NCBI RefSeq assembly: GCF_002916655.1
Contig: NZ_PPSM01000081.1
Coordinates: 62,001 to 126,000 of the forward strand
DNA from: Novosphingobium sp. HII-3
Lineage (GTDB): Bacteria > Pseudomonadota > Alphaproteobacteria > Sphingomonadales > Sphingomonadaceae
DNA: 64,000 bases
Reading direction: 5' to 3'
The notes beneath the pieces were generated by a model. The model worked only from the letters and a program-made list of their open reading frames with translations, was not told the DNA's origin and did no database searches. Below are positions 25,685-34,676 of this stretch, one piece after another. How positions within the stretch are numbered: the stretch's first letter is position 1; the number at the start of each line of letters is the position of its first letter. The translations under genes and the position numbers were made by a program.

Positions 25685-26836
25685 ATGATCCTGGACGAGG
25701 TGATCGCGGCCGCGCGGGCCGAAACCGGACTGACTGGAATCGGCGATCCAGCGGTGACGGAGGGCCTGGACCTGTTGCTTCGCTCGTACGCACAGGAAGC
25801 CGGCTTCAGCGAACGCGGCGAGCAGCTCGCTCACCGCGATCTGGTGAAGTACCTCTCGGGAAGGATGCGGATCGAGGATTGGCTGTCCCGTCACCCCGAA
25901 CTGCTCGAGCGACCGGTCGAAAAGCCCCTCTTCGTGTTCGGCCTGCCGCGCACGGGCACTACGCTGGTGATCAACCTCCTCGCTTCGGACCCGGCGCGCA
26001 GGGCATTTCTGCGCTGGGAATCGCACGACCCGGTGCCGCCGCCACGCCCGGAGGAGCTGACCGCCGGCCCCCGCTGGCAGAAGATGCAGGACCAGACGCT
26101 GGCCTCGCTGCAGCACATGCCGCAGATCGCCGCCATCCATTACGAGGATGCGCATAGCCCGACCGAGTGCCAGTTCGCGATGACGTACTCGTTCTGCGCG
26201 CAGGTCTTCGAAGCGCAGGCGGACATACCGAGCTATCGCGACTGGCTGCTGCACAAAGCCGATTACGGCCCCGCCTTCCGCTTCCACAAGCGCCTGCTCC
26301 AGACGCTGCAGGCCGAGGCCGGCGGACGGTGGACGCTCAAGAACCCGTGGCACCCCTTGTTCCTGGATGCGCTGACGGACGTTTACCCGGACGCGCAGCT
26401 GGTGATGACGCACCGTGACCCCGCCGATGTGCTCGGCTCGGTCGGCAGCCTCATCGAAAACGTGCGGCGGATCTACTCGGACGAGGTCGATCTCGAAGGG
26501 ATCGGCCGCTCCTTCATGGACACCTTCGCAATCATGATCGAGCGGCAGGACGCCTTCCGCGCCAAGCACGGGCAGGACGCGATCCTGGATGTGCAGTACG
26601 TCGATGTCATGAAAGACCCGATCGGCGCCTGCCGCGGCATTTACGAGCACTTCGGCGAGCCTTTCACGCCTGAGGCCAAGGCCGCGATGGAAGGCTACAT
26701 GGCCGCCAATCCCAAGGGCAAGCACGGCAAGCACGAATATTCTCTGGAGCGCTACGGCCTTACCCGCGACGCCGTGCACTCCACGTTCGCGGACTACATC
26801 GAGCGGTATCGCATCCCCGTTAAACAGGGCGCATGA
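25685..26836 (+). CDS. PAPS-dependent sulfotransferase family protein (copy 1)
   Basis: 383 residues from the ATG at 25685; GGAGG at 25672-25676 is correctly spaced for this start rather than for the ATG at 25670. The 5'-phosphosulfate loop is GLPRTGTT (86-93) and the 3'-phosphate motif is in LVMTHRDPADVLGSVGSL. It belongs to the Sulfotransfer_3-type group common in sphingomonads and mycobacteria. It would transfer sulfate from PAPS to a hydroxyl of a small lipophilic acceptor; the acceptor is unknown. No PAPS synthesis genes are nearby. It overlaps the VOC gene by 4 bases. Confidence 0.85.
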   Translation: MILDEVIAAARAETGLTGIGDPAVTEGLDLLLRSYAQEAGFSERGEQLAHRDLVKYLSGRMRIEDWLSRHPELLERPVEKPLFVFGLPRTGTTLVINLLASDPARRAFLRWESHDPVPPPRPEELTAGPRWQKMQDQTLASLQHMPQIAAIHYEDAHSPTECQFAMTYSFCAQVFEAQADIPSYRDWLLHKADYGPAFRFHKRLLQTLQAEAGGRWTLKNPWHPLFLDALTDVYPDAQLVMTHRDPADVLGSVGSLIENVRRIYSDEVDLEGIGRSFMDTFAIMIERQDAFRAKHGQDAILDVQYVDVMKDPIGACRGIYEHFGEPFTPEAKAAMEGYMAANPKGKHGKHEYSLERYGLTRDAVHSTFADYIERYRIPVKQGA

Positions 26837-27357
26837 CGCACCTCGGCCGCCGCTACGGCCAGCTTGTCCAGGTGAGCTACGCCACCCGCGACATGGACGC
26901 GGCGGTGGCGCACGCGGGGGCGGAACTGGGGATCACCGGGCTGCGCCGCAACGAGTCCGATATCGAGGTCCTATCCTATGGAGAGCACCGGCGGCTGGGC
27001 GTGAAATCCGCGATCGCCAACATGGGTGAGCCGGGCGCCGCGCGCCAGTTCGAGATCATCGAGCCGGTGTCCGGCGTGACGGAGATCTACAGCGGAGCGG
27101 TGGACCTCTCGGCCCACCTCCTCGCCTTCCATCACGTCGCGATCGCCGTCCCGGGCCCTTACGCCGCGTGGGAAACGCTGCTGGACGAGGTGCACGCAAG
27201 CGGGGACGCCATGGCGCTGCTCTTTCCTGCCGTGCCTTCGCCCGAAGCGGGCCTGTGCTTCTGTTATGTCGACACGCGAAGGCGGATCGGCCATTTCACG
27301 GAATATCTGTGGGCCGATCCGTCGCTTGCGGGAATACCCGTGGCGCCCTGGCTCTAG
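26833..27357 (+). CDS. VOC (glyoxalase-like) family protein
   Basis: 174 residues, beginning THLGRRYGQLVQVSYATRDMDAAVAHAG, then LLAFHHVAIAVPGP in the second half and a Glu near the C-terminus (FTEYLW), as in Glyoxalase_4-type proteins. His and Glu could bind one metal. The start codon overlaps the sulfotransferase stop (ATGA), so they are made together. Its end overlaps the convergent SDR by 4 bases. The reaction is unknown. Confidence 0.75.
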   Translation: MTHLGRRYGQLVQVSYATRDMDAAVAHAGAELGITGLRRNESDIEVLSYGEHRRLGVKSAIANMGEPGAARQFEIIEPVSGVTEIYSGAVDLSAHLLAFHHVAIAVPGPYAAWETLLDEVHASGDAMALLFPAVPSPEAGLCFCYVDTRRRIGHFTEYLWADPSLAGIPVAPWL

Positions 27358-28163
27358 CTGTCGTCCGCGTTGACGCTGACGATGCCGGGCCGCTCGGCTC
27401 CCATGCCCGAAAATCCTATCGAATAGCCTCCGTCCACCGGCAGGATGACGCCTGTGACATAGGCCGCCTCGTCACTGGCCAGGAACAGCGCGGCGGCGGC
27501 GACGTCTTCGGCCCTGCCCCAGCGCCCCAGGGGGATGCCCGCGAGCGTCGGGAAGCCTTCAGGCGGCGCATCGTGCGTCTTCGAAGCTTCCACAAGCCCC
27601 GTCCACATAGTGCCGGGCGCGACGGCGTTCACGCGGATGTTTCTGTCCGAATAGTCCAGCGCTGCCACCTTGGTCAGCTGGTGCACGCCTGCCTTGGCGG
27701 AACTGTACACGCTGTGGTGCTTCCACCCGACCACCGCCGAGGCGGAGCTTGTATTGACGATGGCGCCGCCGCCCGTCTTGAGCATCGACTCGATTCCGTA
27801 CTTCATGCCGAGGAACACGCCCCGAATGTTGGTGGCGTGGACCTTGTCCCACAGTTCCACCGGCTGCGTGTGGAGGGGCGCCATGCCCCCGCCGAACCCG
27901 GCGTTGTTGCACAGCACGTCCAATCGGCCGAAGCGCTCCTCGGCGGTGGCGATCATCGCCTTGATCTGCCCTTCGTCCGATACGTCACAATGGACGGCGA
28001 CGGTTTCGCCGCCCAGTTCCGACGCCACTTCATCCTGGTTGCCCGAAATATCCGCGAGCACCAGCCGCGCCCCTTCGGCATGAAACAACTTCGCCATCGC
28101 ACGGCCCATGCCGGAACCCGCGCCGGTGATGATGCAGACCTTGTCCTGAAGCCTTCCGGCCAT
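27354..28163 (-). CDS. short-chain dehydrogenase/reductase
   Basis: 269 residues, classical SDR: ITGAGSGMGRAMA, CNNAGFGGG, STSS with YSSAKAG, and DGGYS near the end. Asp in LADIS suggests NAD(H). Its stop overlaps the VOC stop. It lies 28 bases downstream of another SDR on the same strand, probably in one operon. Secondary alcohol oxidation on a hydrophobic substrate is likely but unproven. Confidence 0.9.
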   Translation of the reverse strand: MAGRLQDKVCIITGAGSGMGRAMAKLFHAEGARLVLADISGNQDEVASELGGETVAVHCDVSDEGQIKAMIATAEERFGRLDVLCNNAGFGGGMAPLHTQPVELWDKVHATNIRGVFLGMKYGIESMLKTGGGAIVNTSSASAVVGWKHHSVYSSAKAGVHQLTKVAALDYSDRNIRVNAVAPGTMWTGLVEASKTHDAPPEGFPTLAGIPLGRWGRAEDVAAAALFLASDEAAYVTGVILPVDGGYSIGFSGMGAERPGIVSVNADDS

Positions 28164-28191
28164 AGCCCTTCTCCCTTGGATTAGAGGCCGC

Positions 28192-28944
28192 TTACGCCGA
28201 CGTGTCGATCGTCGGTCGGATCGCGATTTCCGAGATGTTCGTGCGGCGCGGCAGGGACAGGATGAAGACGATGGCCTCGCCGATATCGCGCGGCTTCACC
28301 GCCCCTTCCTTGCTGACATGGGCCTGAATTGCGGCCCGCCAGTTGGGGTCGGAAATGCTGTCTCCCACCTCCGTTTCGGTGGCGCCGGGCATCAGGGTGG
28401 TGACGCGGATGTTCTTGCCGCCGAGCTCCTGGCGCATGCCGTCCGTCATGAAGTTGACCGCGTGCTTGCTGGCCGAATAGGCGCTCGTCATCGGGCCGCC
28501 CTTGCGCCCTGCCAGGGAGGAGATGGTGATGATGTCTCCGCCGCCCTGCTCCAGCATGTGCGGCACGGCCGCCGCGCAGGTATAGACGGTGCCCATCAGG
28601 TTGATGTCGATGACCTTGCGGTAGATGGCGGTGTCGCAGTTCTCAATGCCGCCCGCTTCCATGATGCCGGCGGAGTTGATGAGGATGTCGATGCTTCCAA
28701 GCTGCGCGACCGTTTCCGCCACCGCACGCCGCGCATCATCCTCCACCGTCATGTCGCCGGGGATCGCAAGAGCCTTTCCGCCCTCGGCCTCGATCCGCGT
28801 GACCAGGCCGGACAGGCGCTCGACCCGGCGAGCCGAGAGCGCGACCGTCGCCCCGGCTTCGGCAAGGCACAGCGCTGCGGCTTCCCCGATGCCTGACGAG
28901 GCCCCTGTCACGAGCGCGACTTTTCCGGCTAGAGGCTTGGTCAT
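28192..28944 (-). CDS. short-chain dehydrogenase/reductase
   Basis: 250 residues (MTKPLAGKVALVTGASSGIG). The ATG at 28944 is chosen because GGGAGA is correctly spaced for it; the ATG at 28953 nearly touches that site. Motifs are TGASSGIG, NSAG, and Ser with YSASK. Arg after beta-2 (SARRVERL) points to NADPH. It is of the YdfG/clavulanate dehydrogenase-like type. It starts a two-SDR transcription unit. Confidence 0.88.
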   Translation of the reverse strand: MTKPLAGKVALVTGASSGIGEAAALCLAEAGATVALSARRVERLSGLVTRIEAEGGKALAIPGDMTVEDDARRAVAETVAQLGSIDILINSAGIMEAGGIENCDTAIYRKVIDINLMGTVYTCAAAVPHMLEQGGGDIITISSLAGRKGGPMTSAYSASKHAVNFMTDGMRQELGGKNIRVTTLMPGATETEVGDSISDPNWRAAIQAHVSKEGAVKPRDIGEAIVFILSLPRRTNISEIAIRPTIDTSA

Positions 28945-29091
28945 CTGCGGCATTCTCCCGATGCTTGTGCGGCCCTCCTTGTGGGCCGATCGTATGCATT
29001 TGCTGATCCCCCAAGACGGTAAGGTCAACCGGGAATGCTGAACACCCGTTCTAATCGCTCCGGCGAGGCACCCGGATGTATCCGAAACGTC

Positions 29092-30228
29092 CTAGGCGAT
29101 CACGAGGACGCTGCGGTGGATGAAGCGCACCAGATCAGCCTGCCCGCGTGCGCCGGTCTTGGCGTAGATACGCTTGGAGTACGTTCGTGCCGATTCGACT
29201 GTCAGTCCAAGTTCCGGCGCCGCCTCGCTGATCGACATGCCGCGGCTCAGGGCGAGCGCAAGCCGCGCCTCGCTGGGCGCGAGGTCGAAAAGTTGGGCGA
29301 GCTGGTCACAGCGATCGGCCGACGACCAGTTGTCCGCATGAAGATAGCCGACGATGGCCGGCGCCGCCTGCGTCGTGCCCATGCGCTGACCGGACGGAAC
29401 GAGCAGCAGGTCGAGCCAGGGTTCGCGGCCCAGCACCACCGCGCGCGGCCTGGCCTGCGGACTGATCGCCAGATCCCGAACCGCGCTCACGAGTTGTCGC
29501 CGCAACGAGGCATCCCTGGCGGTCAGCCTGCCGTCCTTTGCCCGCGCGATGCTGTCACCCGCCTGCAGAATGCGGGCGCCATGCGGATCGGCGTCCAGCA
29601 CGCGTCCTTCGCCGTCCAGTGTGATCCAGCCAAAATTCATTCGCCGCACCGCCTCGCACGCGACGGCCGCCGTCATGCGCTCCCGTTCCAGCGTCACAAA
29701 GCTGCCGAGCGCCGCGCGCATGTACGGCGCCAGCTGTTCAAGCAGCCGGTCCACCTCCGTGCCGAATTCGCCCTTGCGGCGCGTGACGGTTATCCACCCG
29801 CTTACGCCCGCGTTGTCGCTCATGCGGATCATGCGAAGGTGGTTCATGCCCGAAGGAAGCAGCAGTTGGGTGAGGTAGGCGTCGTGATCGGCTCCGCCGT
29901 GCTGAAGCAGCTGCTCCAGCCGGTACGAACGGCCTTCCTCCATTTCGTGGTAAGGCACCGGATCGCGCAGATAGAAGCTCTCACGGTAATGGCGCGTCAC
30001 GGGCGGCGGCGAAGGCTGCCCCGAATACAGGTGGATCACACGCGCTTCAGGCGTGCCCAGCGGCAGCGGCCGGAAGACGAGGCTCGCGTAGTCGCCGCCA
30101 ACGCTTGCGCGCAGCGCATCGAGGAAGCGCCCCCAGGGCGGGTCCTGCAGAAGCCCCTCGATCAGAGGAACGATCAACGATTCTCCCGGCATCGTTTCAT
30201 CCCCAAATGGGAATTTGCTTTCCTCCAT
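29092..30228 (-). CDS. LuxR-type HTH transcriptional regulator
   Basis: 378 residues from the ATG at 30228 (an alternative ATG is at 30192). The N-terminal 300 residues form a PAS/GAF-like sensory region without a known name. The C-terminal part (about 310-370) is a GerE-type HTH: LAPSEARLALALSRGMSISEAAPELGLTVESARTYSKRIYAKTG. It is divergent from the LLM-sulfotransferase operon and next to the SDR genes, so it is the natural candidate for control of this island. The ligand is unknown. Confidence 0.85.
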   Translation of the reverse strand: MEESKFPFGDETMPGESLIVPLIEGLLQDPPWGRFLDALRASVGGDYASLVFRPLPLGTPEARVIHLYSGQPSPPPVTRHYRESFYLRDPVPYHEMEEGRSYRLEQLLQHGGADHDAYLTQLLLPSGMNHLRMIRMSDNAGVSGWITVTRRKGEFGTEVDRLLEQLAPYMRAALGSFVTLERERMTAAVACEAVRRMNFGWITLDGEGRVLDADPHGARILQAGDSIARAKDGRLTARDASLRRQLVSAVRDLAISPQARPRAVVLGREPWLDLLLVPSGQRMGTTQAAPAIVGYLHADNWSSADRCDQLAQLFDLAPSEARLALALSRGMSISEAAPELGLTVESARTYSKRIYAKTGARGQADLVRFIHRSVLVIA

Positions 30229-30319
30229 GCCTAGACCACCTACCGGGCACCGACAAAGAGGCGGCGCCGCAGGCATCGTTCCCGCGATGCGCCCCCGATA
30301 ACCGGAGGGGAAAAGGCCA

Positions 30320-31438
30320 ATGAACGTGCAGCCGGCAGCCTTTCTGCGCACCACCCTGCCGCTGGGCATCGACATGGTCGCGGACTACGATTCGGGCCGC
30401 TACCACTCAATCTGGTTGCCAGACCATATGGTCAGCTTTTGGCCCGATTCGATCTGGACGCCGGAGTTCACTGATCTCGCCAAGGCCTCGCCAAGCCCCC
30501 ACCGTCACCTCGACGGAATGGCCGTGGCCGCCGCCGCCGCGGTGCTGACGCGGAAAACGCCGCTCGCCACGACCGTCGTCGATACCGTGCGCCGCCATCC
30601 GTCCCTCCTGGCGCAGACGGCCCTGACGATCAGCCACCTGTCCAAGGGGCGCTTCATTCTGGGCCTCGGCTCCGGTGAGCTGGAGAACACGGTTCCTTAC
30701 GGCTTTGACTTCGCCAAGCCGGTCGGCCGCCTTGAAGAGGCGATCAAGGTGATCAAGCGGCTCTGGCACGCCGACGGCCCGGTCGACTTCGAAGGAGAGT
30801 TCTTCCACCTCGAACACGCCCGCTTGGACACCGAGTTCTACGATGGAAAGGCGCCCCCGATCTGGCTAGGCGCCGCCGGCCCCCGCATGCTCGGCATCAC
30901 CGGGCGCGAGGCGGACGGCTGGTGGCCCGCGGGCTCCTACACGCCCGAAGATTACGCCGCGAAGCTCAAGACCATCCTTGATGCAGGCGACGCGGTGGGC
31001 CGCGACATGAGCCACTTCACGCCTGCGATCACTCAGATCTGCCTGATCGGCGAGCCGGACGAGATCGACGAGATGCTGCAGGCCCCTATGGTCAAGTCGA
31101 TCATCCTGATGCTCACCGCCAGGGATCTTGCCCAGTTCGGCTATGAGCACCCGATGGGCCCGGACTGGCGCGGCATCATGGATTTCGATCCGGTCAAGCT
31201 GAGCCGGGACGCCATGCTGAAGTTCTGCGCCGAGATGAACCCGCAGGCGATCCGCGACATTTTCCCTGTCGGCACGCCCAAGGAGGTCGCCCGCAAGATC
31301 AAGGGCTTCGCCGATGCCGGAATGCGCGTCTACAAGCTGATGGAATATGGCGGCATGGGCGGCATGAAATTCTCGGCCACATCCGCCGCCAAGGTGCGCG
31401 AGACCGAGGACGAGATCCAGAAGCTGGTGGAGGGCTGA
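30320..31438 (+). CDS. LLM class flavin-dependent oxidoreductase
   Basis: 372 residues, a bacterial luciferase-like TIM barrel. Characteristic segments are LSKGRFILGLGSGELENTVPYGF and ADGWWPAGSYTPEDY. The closest types by pattern are F420-dependent reductases of the phthiodiolone ketoreductase/Fgd kind, but FMN-dependent enzymes share the fold, and an F420 requirement cannot be proven from sequence. The start follows GGAGGGGAAAAGG. It is the first gene of a four-gene run with gaps of 2-3 bases. Confidence 0.85.
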   Translation: MNVQPAAFLRTTLPLGIDMVADYDSGRYHSIWLPDHMVSFWPDSIWTPEFTDLAKASPSPHRHLDGMAVAAAAAVLTRKTPLATTVVDTVRRHPSLLAQTALTISHLSKGRFILGLGSGELENTVPYGFDFAKPVGRLEEAIKVIKRLWHADGPVDFEGEFFHLEHARLDTEFYDGKAPPIWLGAAGPRMLGITGREADGWWPAGSYTPEDYAAKLKTILDAGDAVGRDMSHFTPAITQICLIGEPDEIDEMLQAPMVKSIILMLTARDLAQFGYEHPMGPDWRGIMDFDPVKLSRDAMLKFCAEMNPQAIRDIFPVGTPKEVARKIKGFADAGMRVYKLMEYGGMGGMKFSATSAAKVRETEDEIQKLVEG

Positions 31439-31441
31439 GGC

Positions 31442-32608
31442 GTGGCGGAACTCGACGCCGAGGAGCTACTTCAGGAGGCCATGGCAGCCACCGGCCTGTC
31501 GGACTGGTCGGACGACGGCTTTGTGGAACGGTTCGGTCTGGCCGTGGCGCACATCAACTCCATCCCGATGGATGACAACGGTCGGCAGGCCGCCGCGCGG
31601 AACAGCCAGTGGCTGCTTACGGACCGGCTCCGCTTCTTTCAGGACCGCAAGGACTATCCGCTTGCCGACGAGGTGATCGAGCGCCCCATGTTCGCCAGCG
31701 GCGAGCCCCGTTCCGGCACCACCCTGATGCACGCGCTCATGTCGGTCGACCCGGATGCACGAGCCTTGCGCTTTGCCGAGGTCATGCATCCCTCGCCGCC
31801 GCCCGGCGCCGTGGAAGGCGATGACCCCCGCTACGCGCAGGCCGACACGGAATGGCGCGAAATCAACACGAAGATGGCCAAGTGGCTACACTGCCATCCT
31901 TACAACGATATGCTGGGCAACGGCCTGCCGGAGGATGAGCGGACCTGGGCTTTCGACTTCCGCGTCATGACTCCTACCGCCTGGTGGCGTGTGCCGATGC
32001 AGAACCTCTCGATGGGACTTCCCACCGATCCGGCGGCGCAGTACCGCATCCACAAGGCGATGCTGCAGGCCTTTCAGTACAAGCGCCCGCCCGGCTACTG
32101 GGTGCTGAAGGGGTTTCACACGACCCGACTTGAAGCGTTCTTCGACACCTATCCGGACGCTACGCTCGTGTGGTTGCACCGGGACCCGGTGATGGTGGCG
32201 GCCAGTTCCACGATGATGATGTCGGACATCATGGAGGGGATCGTCGGCAAGATCGACCTCAGGCAGGAGGCGCGCGCTCATCTGGAACGGGTGCGCTGGT
32301 CGATCGGCAACACCATGAGCAATCCCCTGGTGAACGACCCGCGCATCCACCACGTCCTCTACCACGACTTCGTAGCCGATCCGGTGGAGACGGTACGGGG
32401 CTACTACGCGTTCGCCGGTCGCAATTTCGGTGAGCGGCAGGAAACCGCCATGCGCGACTATCTCGCCAACAACCGGGGCGACCGGCACGGGAAGTTCCAC
32501 TATTCCACACAGGTGCTCGTCGATGCGGGATACAATATCGACGAGCTTAACGCCGAATTCGCGCCTTTCCGTGAACGGTTCGGCGTACCGATCGAGGTCC
32601 GCCGCTGA
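31442..32608 (+). CDS. PAPS-dependent sulfotransferase family protein (copy 2)
   Basis: 388 residues, GTG start three bases after the LLM stop. The 5'-phosphosulfate loop is GEPRSGTT (87-94) and the 3'-phosphate region is LVWLHRDPVMVAASST. It resembles copy 1 at both ends (a helical N-terminus and a GKFHYSTQVLVDAGYN-type tail, compared with GKHEYSLERYGL in copy 1), so they are paralogues acting on different or sequential substrates. Soluble. It is probably in one operon with the LLM enzyme, TIM-barrel protein and DUF1214 protein. Confidence 0.85.
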   Translation: MAELDAEELLQEAMAATGLSDWSDDGFVERFGLAVAHINSIPMDDNGRQAAARNSQWLLTDRLRFFQDRKDYPLADEVIERPMFASGEPRSGTTLMHALMSVDPDARALRFAEVMHPSPPPGAVEGDDPRYAQADTEWREINTKMAKWLHCHPYNDMLGNGLPEDERTWAFDFRVMTPTAWWRVPMQNLSMGLPTDPAAQYRIHKAMLQAFQYKRPPGYWVLKGFHTTRLEAFFDTYPDATLVWLHRDPVMVAASSTMMMSDIMEGIVGKIDLRQEARAHLERVRWSIGNTMSNPLVNDPRIHHVLYHDFVADPVETVRGYYAFAGRNFGERQETAMRDYLANNRGDRHGKFHYSTQVLVDAGYNIDELNAEFAPFRERFGVPIEVRR

Positions 32609-32610
32609 CC

Positions 32611-33408
32611 ATGCACCCGCGCGTCAGCCTGCACCAGGTAGCCCTTGCCCAGGAGCCCACGGCGGAGTTCCTCCAATTCTGCCATGACGAGGACATCCAA
32701 CATTGCACGCTCGTCACTCCGCGTCTGCGGCACGAGGCCGATCGCAAGGCCGCGCGCGAAAGCCCGGTCCGTATCGGCTGCATCAACCACCCCTTCGCGC
32801 TCTACCCCGACCTGGAGCGGGACAAGGGGGATGCCGCCAAGGTGCTGCTCGCGGCCATCGACCTTGCCGCCGAACTGAGTGTGCCGTCTATTTATCTGCT
32901 CACGGGCGGACGGGGCCGCCTGTCCTGGGAAGAAGCGGCGTCCCGCTTCACCGACCTGCTCGCGCCTTGTCGCGACAGAGCCGAGCGTGCGGGCATTGCC
33001 CTGCTGGTCGAGAACGCGTCCGCCCTGAACGCTGACATCCATATCGCCCACACCCTGCCGGACACCACGCAACTGGCCCGCACAGCGGGAATAGGCGTGT
33101 GCGTGGAGCTCCATGCCTGCTGGCCGGAAGCCAATCTACGCTCCAACCTCGCAGAGGCCTTGCCGCTGACGGGTCTGGTACAAGTGAGCGACTATGTGCT
33201 GGGAGACCGCAGCACCCCGTGCCGCGCCGTTCCCGGCGATGGGGCCATGCCCATCGAACGCATCCTTCGCGACGTTCTGGACCTTGGCTACGCCGGCCTC
33301 TTCGACCTTGAACTTATCGGCCCGCGCATCGAGGCGGAAGGCCCGCGCCAGGCGTGCAGACGCGCCGCACACTACCTTTCCGATCTCCTCTACCGGCTGG
33401 GAGCCTGA
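32611..33408 (+). CDS. sugar phosphate isomerase/epimerase-like TIM barrel protein
   Basis: 265 residues, AP_endonuc_2/xylose isomerase-like fold. Probable metal ligands are Glu in LVENAS, Glu and His in VELHACW, and Glu in LFDLELIGPRI. Family members isomerise sugars or inositols, or decarboxylate or dehydrate ring compounds. Here the neighbours are sulfotransferase and LLM genes rather than sugar genes, so a sugar substrate is not implied. It starts 2 bases after the sulfotransferase stop. Confidence 0.8.
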   Translation: MHPRVSLHQVALAQEPTAEFLQFCHDEDIQHCTLVTPRLRHEADRKAARESPVRIGCINHPFALYPDLERDKGDAAKVLLAAIDLAAELSVPSIYLLTGGRGRLSWEEAASRFTDLLAPCRDRAERAGIALLVENASALNADIHIAHTLPDTTQLARTAGIGVCVELHACWPEANLRSNLAEALPLTGLVQVSDYVLGDRSTPCRAVPGDGAMPIERILRDVLDLGYAGLFDLELIGPRIEAEGPRQACRRAAHYLSDLLYRLGA

Positions 33409-33410
33409 CG

Positions 33411-34646
33411 ATGGCCTATGGTGACGGTTCCGACGATGCCCGCCTGCGCGCCGCGTGGGAGAGCTTCTGCGACAGCCTCAAGGATGCGGGGCTCGCAGCC
33501 TTCAAGGACGCCAGTCCGGCGAGCCCACTGCAACGCGCGGACGCCTTCCGCTTCCTCACCCAGAACCTCGGACAGGCGTTCGATCTGGCGCTGGAGACGA
33601 AGGATCCGGCGTTTCCTCAGATCCACCCCTTCGTCACCCCTACACGCAAGCTCGGCGGCGACGTTGCGGACTTCACGTACCGACAGGCCTGGATTGACGG
33701 CAACCACACCTACCGGATCACAGGGCGGAAAGGCACGGCGCGCTGGCTCAACATCACCGTGCAGGGGCCGCGTCCCCCGACCATCCCCGGCACGGACTGG
33801 CCTTCGCTGCACGAGCCCTTCGGCGACATCCCTGAGTGCAACATTCTCGGCACCCGGATTGAAGCCGACAGCGACGGCACTTTCGAGCTGTTCATCGGCG
33901 GGCCGGAGCGAAAGGGCAACTGGCTTCCAACCACGTCCGAAAGCCGCAAGCTGTTCATTCGCGAAGCCTTCGACGCGTGGGAGGAGACACCGACGACGAT
34001 GACGATCGAACGCGTCGGGATGGACAGCCCGCGCCCGCTCCCGACACCGGCCACCATGACGCAGGCGATGGATTGGGCCGGGAACTTCGTGACCGGGCTG
34101 ATGCGGGACTGGCCGGAGCATTCCTGGCGCATCTCGCGCGGGGTCTGTGATCCTCACGCGCTCAACACCTTCCCTGCCGACAAGACCGCCAACGATGCCT
34201 CCGACCTCCACCGGGGTCGCATGGCGGCGCACATGGTCTGGCAGCTGGCTCCCGAGGAGGCGCTCATCGTCGAGATGGATGCCCATCCCGGATTCTGGAT
34301 CTTCGGAATGGGGGGAGCTTTCGTGGGCTCGATGGATTTCCTCCATCGCCCGGTCAGCTACACGCCCGCCCGAACGCGCATCGATCGCGACGGAGTCGTG
34401 CGGCTGGTGCTCGCACATAACGACCCGGGCGTTCACAACTGGCTCGACACGCAGGGCTTCCGCGCCGGTAATCTCACCTATCGCAATCTGCTGACGCAGG
34501 ACGCAGCCAACTTCCGCACGCAAGTGGTGCCACGTGACAGGATTCTCGCGCATCTGCCTGCCGATACCGCGATGGTCAGCAAGGCCGAACGCGAGGACAT
34601 GCGGCTGGAACGGTATCGGGCCGTCAAGCGGCGCTACGGCATCTGA
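33411..34646 (+). CDS. DUF1214 domain-containing protein
   Basis: 411 residues from the ATG at 33411, two bases after the previous stop (TGACGATG). The C-terminal third has the DUF1214 pattern (FVGSMDFLHRPVSYTPARTRID, VLAHNDPGVHNWLDTQG). The N-terminal two thirds are an all-beta-rich region also seen in these longer forms. There is no signal peptide. Function is unknown; homologues recur next to lipid and steroid catabolic genes. It is the last gene of the LLM operon and convergent with the Ser-rich protein gene. Confidence 0.8.
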   Translation: MAYGDGSDDARLRAAWESFCDSLKDAGLAAFKDASPASPLQRADAFRFLTQNLGQAFDLALETKDPAFPQIHPFVTPTRKLGGDVADFTYRQAWIDGNHTYRITGRKGTARWLNITVQGPRPPTIPGTDWPSLHEPFGDIPECNILGTRIEADSDGTFELFIGGPERKGNWLPTTSESRKLFIREAFDAWEETPTTMTIERVGMDSPRPLPTPATMTQAMDWAGNFVTGLMRDWPEHSWRISRGVCDPHALNTFPADKTANDASDLHRGRMAAHMVWQLAPEEALIVEMDAHPGFWIFGMGGAFVGSMDFLHRPVSYTPARTRIDRDGVVRLVLAHNDPGVHNWLDTQGFRAGNLTYRNLLTQDAANFRTQVVPRDRILAHLPADTAMVSKAEREDMRLERYRAVKRRYGI

Positions 34647-34676
34647 CCTGAAGGGACGGCGCCCAGTGGGATAGCT

